DNA from: Gemmatimonadota bacterium
GTDB lineage: Bacteria; Latescibacterota; UBA2968; UBA8231
Assembly (NCBI GenBank): GCA_002712305.1
Contig: PATE01000122.1
Coordinates: 1 to 35,772, forward strand
Reading direction: 5' to 3'
Length of the DNA: 35,772 bases
The notes beneath the pieces are model-generated. The model was given only the letters and a program-made list of their open reading frames with translations, was not told the origin of the DNA and ran no database searches. Made by a program: the position numbers and the translations under genes. Below are positions 18,423 through 27,686 of the stretch, piece by piece; positions within the stretch are counted from its first letter, which is position 1, and the number at the start of each line of letters is the position of its first letter.

Positions 18423-20459
18423 TCAGTAAGCGACGGCCACGGTTCCAGTCTCGACGAACGTGCCGGCTCCGAGGGCTGCCTCGATGCGGTACACGTAGAG
18501 TCCCGGCGCCACCAACTGACCAACCTCATCCCGTCCGTCCCAGCGAGCCAGCCCGGCCGAAGCGCCAGACCGTGTGTAGTCACCGGCAGAGACGCTGGGT
18601 AGTACGAGATGGCGCAGGGCACGTCCGCTGAGGTCGTGGATACCGACGACGATACGCACGGGTGCGATCGTCCGCGACAGGATAAATTCGATCACCGTTT
18701 CGTCATTCATGCCGTCGCCATTCGGCGTCAGTACAGGCGGGTTGGCGGCAACCCGTCCAAACCCGCGCTGAAGCGGATCGGTGGCCAGCAGGCGCCATCC
18801 GTCGTCGGTCGCTTCGGCGACGTTGAGGGGGTCGTCGGATTCCGGCGCGTACAGCCAACTGCGGAACAGGTGGGACAGCGTAAACGTGCTGGCCTCGAAG
18901 CCGATGCCCAGCTGTGTGTCCGTTGTGATCGGCGGGTCGAAGTGAAGGGACAGCATTTCATCCGTCGACTGCCATCCAGCCAACGACGCTCCGCCCAGGC
19001 CGAAGATCTCGCCGAGGATGGCGCCGGAGGGCACTGCCAGCTCCAGGCGCTCGACGCCGTCATCATCGGGTCCGAAGGCGAGATCTACGGTGTAGAGAAA
19101 CTCGGTGGCCACACCCATGGAAGCACCGTTCGGTGTTACTCGGCCCTGGGCAGAGGAGACGGCCACGTCCTGCGAGGAGAAGTCGATGGACAGCGAGCCC
19201 AGTGAGGGTGTCGTACGGTCGTCCAGCGTATTGAGGTTGACGCGGTACTGCACGAGGCTAGCCGGCTCCGGCGACGGAAACCACAAACCATCGCTCTCGG
19301 CGACGGCGCTCCAGCCGTCCTCTGGATCGACGAAGTCGGAAAGTTCGTTGCCGGTACGGAACTGCAGGGAGAGCGCCGTGTCGACCGGCAGGTCGGCATC
19401 CCAGTGCACGCGGCCGAAATTCTTGTGGCTCGCCGTGCCCAGATCCAGCGGCGGCGACACATACGTGCCCCGGTAGTTGTGGCCGGTACCATAAGCTTCG
19501 ACCTCGGCGACCAGGGGCTGGGAGTTGTCCGAGGCCTCGGTGACGACGACACGCAGGAATCTTATGACCTCGGGCTCGAAAGTCACCTCTGTCCGGGCGT
19601 ACTCGCGGATGTCCTGCAGGAAGCCGATCTCGACCCACTGGACGCGGTCGTGGCTTTGCTGCACGGAATAGCCGCGTATCGAGTTGCGCTTCCGCTCGGT
19701 GTCGTCGTCGCCAAAAGTGATGACGCGGACCTTGTGCATTCGTCGCGGTGAGCCCACGTCGATCTCGATCTTCTGGTCGATCGGGTCCGGCCGGCCGCGC
19801 CACGCGGTGCGCAGGTCACCGTCGGAGGTCTCCTCCGGGCTACGCGGGTTACCCAGGGCCAAGTTCACGCCATCCAACCGATTCAGACTCACGGAGCCGG
19901 CCATCGAGCCGATATCGACATCGCCTGAGAAACCGGCGAGCACGGTGGCGGACGAGCTCACCGGCACCGAGAGGCGGTCGCGGTCGATGGAACCCTCTTG
20001 CGGTACGGCCCAGTCGTCCGACTTGGAGACGTCGGCCGTCGTCCATGCCAAATCGGCCGGCTCCTTGTCCGAACAGTACCAGGGCACCAGGCTGCGGTCG
20101 GTGGTGGACGGCGCGACCAGCAGTGAGTCTTCCAGGTGTGCACGTAGATGGGTGAGGAAGCCGTTGCCGACGCCGAGGCCGTGGTTGACGACGCGTAGGG
20201 CCAGGTGGTTGACGCCGGAGTCAAGTTCGACGGGAACCGTCAGCACCTGTGTCCAGTCCGAGCCCGAGCCGACGTACTCACCATTGAACCAAACTTCGTA
20301 GCTGTCGACGGCGGCCACCTGCAAGGTGCCGGGCGCGGCCTGCTCCGTGGAAATCGTCCCACGATAGAAGGCAGTGCGGCGCCAGGTAGTCTGCTCCCAT
20401 GTGTCGGCATGGGCGGCCGTGGCGAGCACGAACAGGGCGAGAGAGATAGCACGAATCAT
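18423..20459 (-). CDS. Secreted discoidin-like protein with NGDG/FlgD-Ig C-terminus (paralogue G)
   Basis: A 678-aa exported protein. The start is set at the ATG at 20459, which opens the signal peptide MIRAISLALFVLATAAHA; an in-frame ATG at 20516 would prepend 19 non-signal residues. The N-terminus has a galactose-binding-like part (VAAVDSYEVWFNGEYVGSGS, then LALRVVNHG), an addition not seen in the operon paralogues. A discoidin-like part follows (TSDGDLRTAWRGRPDP, KIEIDVGSPRRMHKVRVITF, VAEVEAYGTG), then the shared block (GVATEFLYTVDL, VERLELAVPSG), TPNGDGMNDE at about 578, WDGRDEVGQLVAPGLYVYRI and AVAY at the end. It converges on the operon, separated by about 260 nt. No Shine-Dalgarno is visible. 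It probably belongs to the same surface system. Confidence 0.8.
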   Translation of the reverse strand: MIRAISLALFVLATAAHADTWEQTTWRRTAFYRGTISTEQAAPGTLQVAAVDSYEVWFNGEYVGSGSDWTQVLTVPVELDSGVNHLALRVVNHGLGVGNGFLTHLRAHLEDSLLVAPSTTDRSLVPWYCSDKEPADLAWTTADVSKSDDWAVPQEGSIDRDRLSVPVSSSATVLAGFSGDVDIGSMAGSVSLNRLDGVNLALGNPRSPEETSDGDLRTAWRGRPDPIDQKIEIDVGSPRRMHKVRVITFGDDDTERKRNSIRGYSVQQSHDRVQWVEIGFLQDIREYARTEVTFEPEVIRFLRVVVTEASDNSQPLVAEVEAYGTGHNYRGTYVSPPLDLGTASHKNFGRVHWDADLPVDTALSLQFRTGNELSDFVDPEDGWSAVAESDGLWFPSPEPASLVQYRVNLNTLDDRTTPSLGSLSIDFSSQDVAVSSAQGRVTPNGASMGVATEFLYTVDLAFGPDDDGVERLELAVPSGAILGEIFGLGGASLAGWQSTDEMLSLHFDPPITTDTQLGIGFEASTFTLSHLFRSWLYAPESDDPLNVAEATDDGWRLLATDPLQRGFGRVAANPPVLTPNGDGMNDETVIEFILSRTIAPVRIVVGIHDLSGRALRHLVLPSVSAGDYTRSGASAGLARWDGRDEVGQLVAPGLYVYRIEAALGAGTFVETGTVAVAY

Positions 20460-20599
20460 GGAAGGAAGATACGAAGGCGCGTCAAACGCGCTCTGTGGTA
20501 CATCGACGAAGAGCATGCCCAGCTCGTGCCTCTGAGTGCCGAGGTGGTTGATCAGCTTCTTCGTCTACGGTAGCGCCTCACGTGGGTGCCTCGAGATTT

Positions 20600-20624
20600 C
20601 GGGACGTCCCGGCATATCGCGATA
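20600..20624. promoter_or_regulatory. Two adjacent perfect palindromes (possible operator)
   Basis: cgggacgtcccg (20600-20611) and tatcgcgata (20615-20624) are each perfect inverted repeats, 3 nt apart. They lie about 140 nt upstream of the minus-strand gene starting at 20459, where an operator would be expected. No regulator is identified. Confidence 0.35.
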
Positions 20625-20848
20625 GATCATTCCGTGCCAACTTCCGAGCCGGAAACACTCAGGGAAATCCATAACAACAAGAAAAACAGATAGTCACTGC
20701 GCCATCTCGAGCTGACAATGATCGCTGGCGCCGGCCTTGCTGGAGTCCGGGGCGTTGAGACGGGGCTGGCGGCGCCACGGGTCGGGCGCTACCAGGGATC
20801 GCCGTTGCCCGCATGCGTGTGGGTTGTATTTCACCGACAATGGGGTGA

Positions 20849-20998
20849 GAGAACCGTATTCTTACCGTTGACGATTCCCTGTCCGGGGTGCTTGCTATCG
20901 ACCTGAGCTACAACCCGTCGAATGGTATCATCTCGGGTGTCATCGTCGTCGACGGCGTGGTTGTGGACGTGTCCCACCGGTTATGCTGTCCGGAGTGA
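20849..20998 (+). pseudogene. Beta-propeller repeat fragment
   Basis: A short frame ending at the stop 20996-20998 encodes NRILTVDDSLSGVLAIDLSY then NPSNGIISGVIVVDG. This fits the repeat of NHL/SMP-30-like propellers (LxVxDxxLxxVxAxDLxxGxxxIIS). It has no start and is preceded by an in-frame stop at 20846-20848. Probably a relic; the rest of 20460-21027 shows no gene. Confidence 0.4.
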
Positions 20999-21006
20999 AA
21001 CGGTTC

Positions 21007-21021
21007 CCCCGGTCAACGGGG
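21007..21021 (-). terminator. Small GC hairpin after the dehydrogenase gene
   Basis: ccccg (21007-21011) pairs with cgggg (21017-21021) over a 5-nt loop, a few nt beyond the stop of the minus-strand gene that ends at 21028. A short gttt run follows on that strand. A weak intrinsic terminator is possible. Confidence 0.4.
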
Positions 21022-21027
21022 ACACTC

Positions 21028-23535
21028 CTATCGAATCAGCAGGAGGCTCTTCACTTGCACGCTGGCCGCCGCTTGCAGCCGATATAGATAAACACCACTG
21101 GCCATGGCATTGCCATCGTCGTCGCGGCCATTCCAGACGACCTCATGAGATCCAGCGTGAAGAATCCCATCGACCAGGGTCACCACCCTCTGGCCGGCCA
21201 TGTTGTAGACGGCCAGTTCCACGGGTCCGCCATGCGGAAGTGAGAAGCTAATCATCGTGTTGGGGTTGAAAGGATTGGGATAGTTCTGGGCAAGCTGGAA
21301 CGAGGCAGGTTCAGCACTGTTCTCGACGGCGACATGGGTGGCCCCCATTCCGCTGATCCAACGTCGAATCAACTCAGCTCCCTCATGATCTATCACCGAG
21401 GTTGCCAGGGGCGGCATGCGGGACTCATCCACATTCAACATCCGCAGGTAGACCAATGAGCGCTCGGGGGCACCGGGGGTGATCAGCGCGGCCTCCTCTA
21501 CGCCCAACTCATCAAGGGCCGGCTTCACGTTCAGCGTGTGCGTCAGCTCAAGGGGTGTGGAGAACCGCAGGTCCATATTGGAACGACCCGTACTGTGTGG
21601 CCGATGGCACTGAGAGCAATTGGCGTCCAGGTACGAGCGAGCACGTCGCGCCACATCTTCGTCGTCATCGTGCGGCTCGGGCTGTGAGGGGAGATTGCCG
21701 TCTTCTCCAAGGCCATTGCTTCCAAAGAGCCCGATGTGGTCGTAGCTGCGCAACTGTTGATCCCTGATGTCCCCGTATAAGTGGGTCCGATTCAACTGCG
21801 CCGTGTGGGCCCCCAGTACGAAACCGGCCGCTCGCGTGTGACACAGGTTGCACTCCGCCCGACTCGGAAAGTAGTAGGACTGCTCTCGATGGCCGTCAGG
21901 ACTCTCCGGGTCCACGATGGTGTAGGTCTCCGAGTGACTGTCGTCGAGCAAGGTCGCATCCGTACCAGTGTCGTTCCAACGGTAGCTCAACCCCGACCAC
22001 TCCACGCCTCTGGCGTTCTTGACGAGCAGTCGGGTCTCCACGATGTGACGGCTCTCCGGGTCACCCTTCACCATCTCCAGGTAGAAGTTCTTCACGAATA
22101 CCGTGCCATGCGGGAAGCGCCACGGACCGTCGGGCGAGAAGCCGATCAGCTGTTGGTTCGGTAAGACCATCAAGCGGGTCTTGTCAGCGCCGTCGGACCA
22201 CAAGGGGGAATTGACCGAGTAAGGAATTAGACCCGAAGCCGGGGTCTGTAAGGTGACGTCGCTGAACAGGCCCGAGACGGAGAGGGTCAACGGGATCTGC
22301 TCGGGTTCTGTCTCTGATGGCATGTCCTCCAGGACGTAGGTCGGACCCTCAGAGGTCAACACATAGATCTCCCCGGATTCATCCTCTCCAAAACTCGTGA
22401 TAAAGGAAGGACTCACGGCAAGGAGGTGGTTCTCGACGTGTCCGGCCTGGCGCCGCAGGGCCCAGATCCTGCCGTCGACATAGTCTCCGTATATATAGGC
22501 CCCCTGCAGCGACGGCAGGCGAGTGCCCCGATAGACGAACCCCCCGATCATCGCGGCAGCGCCCCGGTGTGGATAGCTGAAGACAGGTGGCGCGAAGCCG
22601 GCCGCGTCACAATCGGTTCGGGGAGGGTTGCAAGCATTTCCCTCTATGATGGGCCAACCGTAGTTCCTGCCCTTCTCAACCACGTTCACTTCTTCCCAGA
22701 AGTGCTGGCCCACGTCCCCGGCCCAGAGTTCACCCGCCGGATCGAAGCTGAATCGCCAGGGGTTTCGCAGTCCCCAGGCCCAGATCTCCTCGCGCCAGCC
22801 GCGGTCGTTCCCGACCAGCGGATTATCGTTCGGGATACCGTAAGGCAGCTCTCCCATTCGGGTGTCTACGTCGATCCGCAGGATGGAGCCCTGTAGGAAC
22901 GCGGGATTCTGGGCAAGGTTGACACCATCCTCGTCGGTGCCGTGACCATCCCCGAGCGCGACATACAGATACCCATCTGAACCGAAGGCGAGTTGGCCCC
23001 CGAAGTGGCTCGGCGAAGGCTGGTCGATGTCCAACAGGATGCGCTCACTGGAGGCATCCGCAGAGTCAGGATTGGCGTTGGAAACCCTGAACTCCGAAAT
23101 CCGCGAAACCACCTCTCCGTGGGTGTAGTACACGAAGAACCGCCCGTTGTCGGCATAGTCCGCGTGAAAGGCCATGCTTAGCAAACCCGACTCAAAGTGC
23201 GAGGAGTTCACCTGGTCTCGGATCACCAGGAAGAGCCTCGCACTCAGTACTGCATCCCCGTCGGTGTGCCAGACCTGGATGAGGCCGTCCTTCATGAGCC
23301 AGAAAAGACGTTGGCTCCCGTCTCCGGCATGCGTGAGGGCAACCGGCAGTTGGCCGACACGATCGGCAAAGACCTGCCGCAGGCTCATATCGGTTGAGGG
23401 AGCCGAAGTACGAATGGCAAACGAGGTGTTCGCCTCACGCTCGTTGATTCCGTACGGGGGTGTCTGAGCGGCTAACGAAACTGTCGTGGCAGCGACGCCG
23501 CAGAAGAGGCGGATGATCAGTGGCCAGAAGTACAT
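21028..23535 (-). CDS. Quinoprotein (GSDH-type) sugar dehydrogenase fused to SO2930-like diheme cytochrome and a type A sorting tail
   Basis: 835 aa from the ATG at 23535 (signal peptide [20 protein letters not shown]); an upstream ATG at 23592 is possible. Three modules are visible. Residues about 45-405 form a PQQ-dependent glucose/sorbosone dehydrogenase propeller ([49 protein letters not shown]). Residues about 415-735 match the SO2930-family diheme cytochrome pattern ([20 protein letters not shown], then [11 protein letters not shown]) with two heme motifs, CNLCH at 562-566 and CSQCH at 640-644. The last 80 or so residues form a Por/FlgD-type secretion tail ([47 protein letters not shown]). 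It would oxidise a sugar or alcohol at the cell surface and pass electrons to its own hemes. Substrate unknown. It diverges from the transpeptidase gene across 205 nt. Confidence 0.85.
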   Translation of the reverse strand: MYFWPLIIRLFCGVAATTVSLAAQTPPYGINEREANTSFAIRTSAPSTDMSLRQVFADRVGQLPVALTHAGDGSQRLFWLMKDGLIQVWHTDGDAVLSARLFLVIRDQVNSSHFESGLLSMAFHADYADNGRFFVYYTHGEVVSRISEFRVSNANPDSADASSERILLDIDQPSPSHFGGQLAFGSDGYLYVALGDGHGTDEDGVNLAQNPAFLQGSILRIDVDTRMGELPYGIPNDNPLVGNDRGWREEIWAWGLRNPWRFSFDPAGELWAGDVGQHFWEEVNVVEKGRNYGWPIIEGNACNPPRTDCDAAGFAPPVFSYPHRGAAAMIGGFVYRGTRLPSLQGAYIYGDYVDGRIWALRRQAGHVENHLLAVSPSFITSFGEDESGEIYVLTSEGPTYVLEDMPSETEPEQIPLTLSVSGLFSDVTLQTPASGLIPYSVNSPLWSDGADKTRLMVLPNQQLIGFSPDGPWRFPHGTVFVKNFYLEMVKGDPESRHIVETRLLVKNARGVEWSGLSYRWNDTGTDATLLDDSHSETYTIVDPESPDGHREQSYYFPSRAECNLCHTRAAGFVLGAHTAQLNRTHLYGDIRDQQLRSYDHIGLFGSNGLGEDGNLPSQPEPHDDDEDVARRARSYLDANCSQCHRPHSTGRSNMDLRFSTPLELTHTLNVKPALDELGVEEAALITPGAPERSLVYLRMLNVDESRMPPLATSVIDHEGAELIRRWISGMGATHVAVENSAEPASFQLAQNYPNPFNPNTMISFSLPHGGPVELAVYNMAGQRVVTLVDGILHAGSHEVVWNGRDDDGNAMASGVYLYRLQAAASVQVKSLLLIR

Positions 23536-23740
23536 GCGCCGGATGGTGATCAAACGAAACGCGCCCGGCCTCCTTGTCGGTGATGGTAGCATGTCTGAAC
23601 GAAGTCAGGACAGGCGGGCAGGGTCAAGCGACCCGCGGGCGGGGCCTGGCCTTGACCGGCGCCAGTCCACCGTTCGACTATATGCGAGCCCGCCCCAGTT
23701 CCTTCCTGCAGGTGAATCTCCTTCACCCGGAGGCCATCCC
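23536..23740. promoter_or_regulatory. Divergent promoter region
   Basis: The dehydrogenase gene (minus) and the transpeptidase gene (plus) start on opposite sides of this 205-nt stretch, so both promoters must lie here. I cannot name -35/-10 boxes. The only clear signal is ggagg at 23729-23733, the ribosome-binding site of the transpeptidase. Confidence 0.45.
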
Positions 23741-25561
23741 ATGAGTACCAGGTCGATCCGATCGCGCCGCCGGGTCCGCACCTCCACAGCCCTGTTTCTC
23801 GTACTGGCTGCCGTCTCGGCGAGCCACGCCTGGCTGAGCTTCACGAGCAAGCCGTGGTTGGGCAAGGAGGCTGTATACGCCGCCAATGGTATCGTCTCCA
23901 CCATGCATCCTATGGCCTCTGAGGCGGGGCTCGAGATCCTGCGGCAAGGCGGCAACGCCTTCGACGCCGGTATCGCCGCCGCCCTCGCGCTGTCGGCGGT
24001 CGAGCCGTGGATGGGTGGCCCCGGTGGAAGTGCCTACTGCCTCGTGTACGATGCCGAGAGCGGGGAGATGTGGGCGATGGACGCCTCCAGCCTCGCCCCC
24101 GCAGCGGCGAGACCCGAGGATTTCACACGCGAGGCTCTGTCAGAGGGGCACCGGGCCATGGGGATCCCGGGCGCCATGGCAGGTTATGCCGCCGTGCTTG
24201 AGCGTTTCGGTTCCATGTCCTTCGGCGAGGTGGTTCAGCCCGCCCTGCACTACTTGGAAGAGGGTTCGGTCCTCACTCAGTTCGGAGCGACCATCACCGG
24301 TTGGCTGTGTGGCCACTGTCCCGAAGCCTTCCCTAACTTCGGCCGCGTCTTCGCCCCCAACGGCAAGCTGCCCGGGACGGGCGACATCATGAAGAACCCG
24401 GAGCTGGCGAGGACGTACCGACGTCTGGCAGCTGACGGTGGCGACGATTTCTATCGGGGTGCTGTGGCCAGTGAGATGGTTGCCTACATGCGCGAGAACG
24501 GGGGAATCTGGTCGAAGAGCGACCTGGCCGACTACGAGGTGAAGTGGCGCCGCCCCCTGCAGGCCACCTACGGCGAGCTGGAGATCTACGGAGTCCCGCC
24601 ATCCGCTTCGTCCCTCACGTGGATGCAAATCCTGACCATCCTCGAGGAATACGACCTGCAGGCCATGGGCCACAACAGCACGGCCTACGTCCATCACTTC
24701 CTCGAGGCGCAGAAGTTGGCCCACGCCGACGGCTATCAATACGTCGCCGATCCTGATTTCGTGCCGTCACCGACCGATCTGTTACTGTCCGAGGTCTACG
24801 CTTCCGTGCAGCGTCGTCGCATCGACGCCGGCCGGGCGGCGACGGGGAGAGTGCGCTACGGCAGCCCCACGTCGTGGACCCGTGATCCGGATGGGGCCGA
24901 GCTTCCCGCACCCGTGCCTGCAGGGCCCGCTGCCGAACCCCGCACCGGGTCGGGTGAGCCGCTGGAGGGCTCGACGTCCCACATCATCGTCGCCGACGCG
25001 GCAGGCAACTGCTTTACCTTTACCCACTCGCTGGGGAACATTTACGGCGGCCACGACGTGCTGGGCACGACTGGCGTTCTCGGCAGCAATATCATGGACT
25101 GGTTCGATGTCGAACCCAACGTATGGAGTGGCGAAGCCAGCAGTCTGATCCTGGCGCCGGGCAAGCGCAATCGTTTTACGCTGAGTCCGGGCATCATCAC
25201 GGCCGAGGGCAAGCCCTACATCCTTATCGGCGGTTCCGCCGCCGAGACGACCATGCCCGGGATTGCCCAGGTGTCACTGAACATGGTGGAGTTCGGCCTC
25301 GATCCGCAGGCGGCCATCGAGTCACCGCGCGTCGTCTACGGTGATGTCCTGCATTGGACCGGAGGCACCGACGTCCATCTCGAGCCCGAGGTCGCCGCCA
25401 CCATCGGCGACTCCCTGAGGGCCCTGGGCCACGAGGTTGCACCCAATGAGGGTCGACGGCCGATCACCGGCCATGTAAATGCGGTGATGATCGATCCCAC
25501 CACAGGACACATGGTGGGTGGCGCTGAGGTTCGCGCCGACGGACACGTGGCCGGGTACTGA
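23741..25561 (+). CDS. ggt: Gamma-glutamyltranspeptidase family protein
   Basis: 606 aa, with ggagg 7 nt before the ATG at 23741. An N-terminal hydrophobic segment (about residues 14-32) preceded by Arg-rich residues is a signal peptide or anchor. The large-subunit motifs are clear: GIVSTMHPMASEAGLEILRQ then GGNAFDAGIAAALAL and PWMGGPGGSAYC. The autocleavage and nucleophile site is STSH at 411-414, with Thr412 as the likely nucleophile; the family usually has TTH, so the following Thr is replaced by Ser. The small subunit has the expected GGSAAETTMPGIAQV and GGAEVRADGHVAGY end. Such enzymes cleave gamma-glutamyl bonds (glutathione, polyglutamate) or beta-lactam side chains in the periplasm. 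The substrate cannot be read from sequence. Confidence 0.88.
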   Translation: MSTRSIRSRRRVRTSTALFLVLAAVSASHAWLSFTSKPWLGKEAVYAANGIVSTMHPMASEAGLEILRQGGNAFDAGIAAALALSAVEPWMGGPGGSAYCLVYDAESGEMWAMDASSLAPAAARPEDFTREALSEGHRAMGIPGAMAGYAAVLERFGSMSFGEVVQPALHYLEEGSVLTQFGATITGWLCGHCPEAFPNFGRVFAPNGKLPGTGDIMKNPELARTYRRLAADGGDDFYRGAVASEMVAYMRENGGIWSKSDLADYEVKWRRPLQATYGELEIYGVPPSASSLTWMQILTILEEYDLQAMGHNSTAYVHHFLEAQKLAHADGYQYVADPDFVPSPTDLLLSEVYASVQRRRIDAGRAATGRVRYGSPTSWTRDPDGAELPAPVPAGPAAEPRTGSGEPLEGSTSHIIVADAAGNCFTFTHSLGNIYGGHDVLGTTGVLGSNIMDWFDVEPNVWSGEASSLILAPGKRNRFTLSPGIITAEGKPYILIGGSAAETTMPGIAQVSLNMVEFGLDPQAAIESPRVVYGDVLHWTGGTDVHLEPEVAATIGDSLRALGHEVAPNEGRRPITGHVNAVMIDPTTGHMVGGAEVRADGHVAGY

Positions 25562-25599
25562 GGCCTAAAGCGATGGGTGGCCGGCGCTAAAGCTGGCCG

Positions 25600-25900
25600 C
25601 CGTACCGACTACTGTAGGACAGAATCATTTCGGCGACGCGCTCCCGCCACACCTCTCAGCGCCCATGGTCCTGCCGGTGTGCTGTGATGTCACTGGCGGC
25701 CTCGTCGAGCAGGTCCTGGGCTTGGCGCTGCGCCTGGGACCCCGCGTGGCGGCGAACTGCTGCAAAGCGGTGGCGTAGCGGTAGTCGTCGAGTCCCTCAC
25801 GCACCATCTCGTAACGTCGCAAGTGGACGAGGCCTTGTTCGGGTTGCAGGTAGATCATCTGGCATCCTTGGACGTCTTCGTTCCACGGCCGATCATGCGC
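25600..25900 (-). pseudogene. Broken C-terminal fragment resembling a DUF4091 glycoside-hydrolase-associated domain
   Basis: On the minus strand, from about 25894 downward, the frame reads RPWNEDVQGCQMIYLQPEQG followed by LVHLRRYEMVREGLDDYRYA. The RxEMVREGLDDYxY pattern is typical of the C-terminal end of DUF4091 proteins. At about 25735 the meaning continues in another frame (DLLDEAASDITAHRQDHGR), then an in-frame stop, then EVWRERVAEMIL. An in-frame stop also precedes the fragment. One frameshift (equal to a one-base deletion) and one stop make it nonfunctional. Confidence 0.6.
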
Positions 25901-26010
25901 CGCCGCTCAGCGGCACCCTCAGTTCGCGTGGTCCTCGCTCCAGCTCTCGCCTTGGCTGATCTTCGAGGCATAACATATGATCGAGGTGACACCCGCGAGA
26001 AGGAGGCAGC

Positions 26011-27009
26011 TTGCAGACCCGTGAGATTCATCTCGTCGAGTATCCCGATGGGTTGCCGACGTCTGAGCACTTCCGCTTGGTCACGACCGAGTTGCCAGAT
26101 CCTCAGGACGGCGAGGTTCTGGTGCGAAACCGCTTCATGTCCGTCGATCCTTACATGCGTGGCCGGATGCGCGAGAGCAATCCGTATTTCACTCCATTCG
26201 AGATCGGTGCCGTACTTGAGGGTGGCAGTGTCGGCGAGGTCATCACCTCAAACTCAGACGATCTTGCCGCAGGTGACTTCGTCACCGGTTTCTATGGATG
26301 GCGTGAGCATTTCGTTGCCGCGGCAGACAGTCTGCGACGCGTAGATCCCAAACGTGCCTCGCTGTCGACATATCTCGGCACGCTCGGAATGCCGGGGATG
26401 ACGGCCTACGTAGGATTGCTGGATGTTGGGCAAGCGGAGTCCGGCCAGACGGTGTATGTCTCAGCCGCATCGGGCGCCGTCGGTTCCATTGTCGGCCAGA
26501 TTGCCCGAGTCAAAGGCTGCCATGTCGTCGGTAGTGCTGGGTCTGACGAGAAGGTAGCTTGGCTCAGAGACGAAGCCCGTTTTGACGCGGCCTTTAACTA
26601 CAGGTCAGAGGGCGATCTATCCTCGCAATTGGCCCGCCACTGCCCCGACGGGATCCATGTCTATTTCGACAATGTCGGCGGAATTCACCTGGAAGCTGCT
26701 CTTGAGCACATGAAGTTTCACGGCCGCATCGTTCTGTGCGGCATGATTGCCCAATACAACGCGACCGTGCCGACCTCTGGCCCGGCAAACATGATGCTCG
26801 CCGTCGGTAAACGTCTCACCCTCCAGGGTTTCATTGTCAGCGACTACAACCATCGTGGGGCCGACTTTCACAGCGACATGGCCGCATGGATTGAGGCCGG
26901 TGAGATCACGTGGCGAGAGACTGTAATCCAGGGACTCGAGAGGTCTCCAGACGCCTTCATCGGGCTCTTCAAAGGGGACAACATTGGCAAGATGGTCGTG
27001 GAGATATAG
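26011..27009 (+). CDS. NADPH-dependent MDR-family oxidoreductase (zinc-independent, CurA/YncB-like)
   Basis: 332 aa of the medium-chain reductase/prostaglandin reductase-like group. The start is TTG at 26011, supported by aaggagg 4 nt upstream and by alignment of the first residues with the family (REIHLVEYPDGLP). It has the GroES-like front part with MSVDPYMRGRM, the Rossmann fold with SAASGAVGSIVGQIAR (about residues 150-168), and YFDNVGGIHLEAAL, all diagnostic of this zinc-free group. No zinc ligands are seen. It would reduce the double bond of alpha,beta-unsaturated carbonyl compounds with NADPH. The HAD gene starts 23 nt later, so the two may be co-transcribed. Confidence 0.88.
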   Translation: MQTREIHLVEYPDGLPTSEHFRLVTTELPDPQDGEVLVRNRFMSVDPYMRGRMRESNPYFTPFEIGAVLEGGSVGEVITSNSDDLAAGDFVTGFYGWREHFVAAADSLRRVDPKRASLSTYLGTLGMPGMTAYVGLLDVGQAESGQTVYVSAASGAVGSIVGQIARVKGCHVVGSAGSDEKVAWLRDEARFDAAFNYRSEGDLSSQLARHCPDGIHVYFDNVGGIHLEAALEHMKFHGRIVLCGMIAQYNATVPTSGPANMMLAVGKRLTLQGFIVSDYNHRGADFHSDMAAWIEAGEITWRETVIQGLERSPDAFIGLFKGDNIGKMVVEI

Positions 27010-27032
27010 AGAACAGGTGCTTAGGTGAGGCA

Positions 27033-27686
27033 ATGATCACACACCTGCTGTTTGATCATGATGGTGTCCTTGTGGACACCGAGCAGTGGTACTTCGAGGC
27101 GACCCGTGAAGCTCTCGCTCGACTCGGCGTGGTCATGACGTTTGACGATTACAAGCAACATCTGGTCGACGGTGCGTCATCGTGGACGGGAGCGGAGTCT
27201 CAGGGAGCAACACCTGATGATATCGACGGCGCGCGCAGCTGGCGCGATGATCGTTATCAACACTACCTGCAGACCTGCGATATCGACATCGATGGTGTCG
27301 CCGAGGTTCTGAGCGAGTTGGCTCAGACCTATCAGATGGCGGTCGTGACCACCTCAAAGCGTCGCGACTTCGAACTGATCCATCGGGATCGGGCCCTGCT
27401 CGATGACATGGAATTTGTGCTCTGCCGGGAAGACTACGTCGAAGCGAAACCGGCGGCCCAGCCCTACGAGGCGGCCCTCAAGCGATTCGACATCCGTCGG
27501 AATCAGGCGATTGTGATCGAGGATTCTCGACGTGGTCTGGCTGCTGCCGAAGCCGCGGGTATCGCGACGGTGAAAGTGCACAACGAGTTTGTCGCGTTTC
27601 AGCGAGCGGCTTCAGACTATGCGATCCCGTCACTCAGTGAACTCCCGGACTTGCTACGAGGAATTTCGCGGAGTGAAGGGAGGTGA
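27033..27686 (+). CDS. HAD-superfamily hydrolase (beta-phosphoglucomutase/phosphatase-like)
   Basis: 217 aa; the ATG at 27033 has aggtgagg just upstream. Motif I is FDHDGVLVDTE with D8 as nucleophile and D10 as acid/base; motif II is VVTTSKRR, motif III lies around VEAKPAAQ, and motif IV is VIEDSRRGLAAAEAAG. The helical cap (about residues 16-90) is of the C1 type. The small size fits a phosphoglycolate phosphatase-like or beta-phosphoglucomutase-like enzyme. The second residue of the motif is His in place of the common Leu/Met, which is tolerated. Its stop overlaps the GTG of the next, broken gene. Confidence 0.88.
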   Translation: MITHLLFDHDGVLVDTEQWYFEATREALARLGVVMTFDDYKQHLVDGASSWTGAESQGATPDDIDGARSWRDDRYQHYLQTCDIDIDGVAEVLSELAQTYQMAVVTTSKRRDFELIHRDRALLDDMEFVLCREDYVEAKPAAQPYEAALKRFDIRRNQAIVIEDSRRGLAAAEAAGIATVKVHNEFVAFQRAASDYAIPSLSELPDLLRGISRSEGR

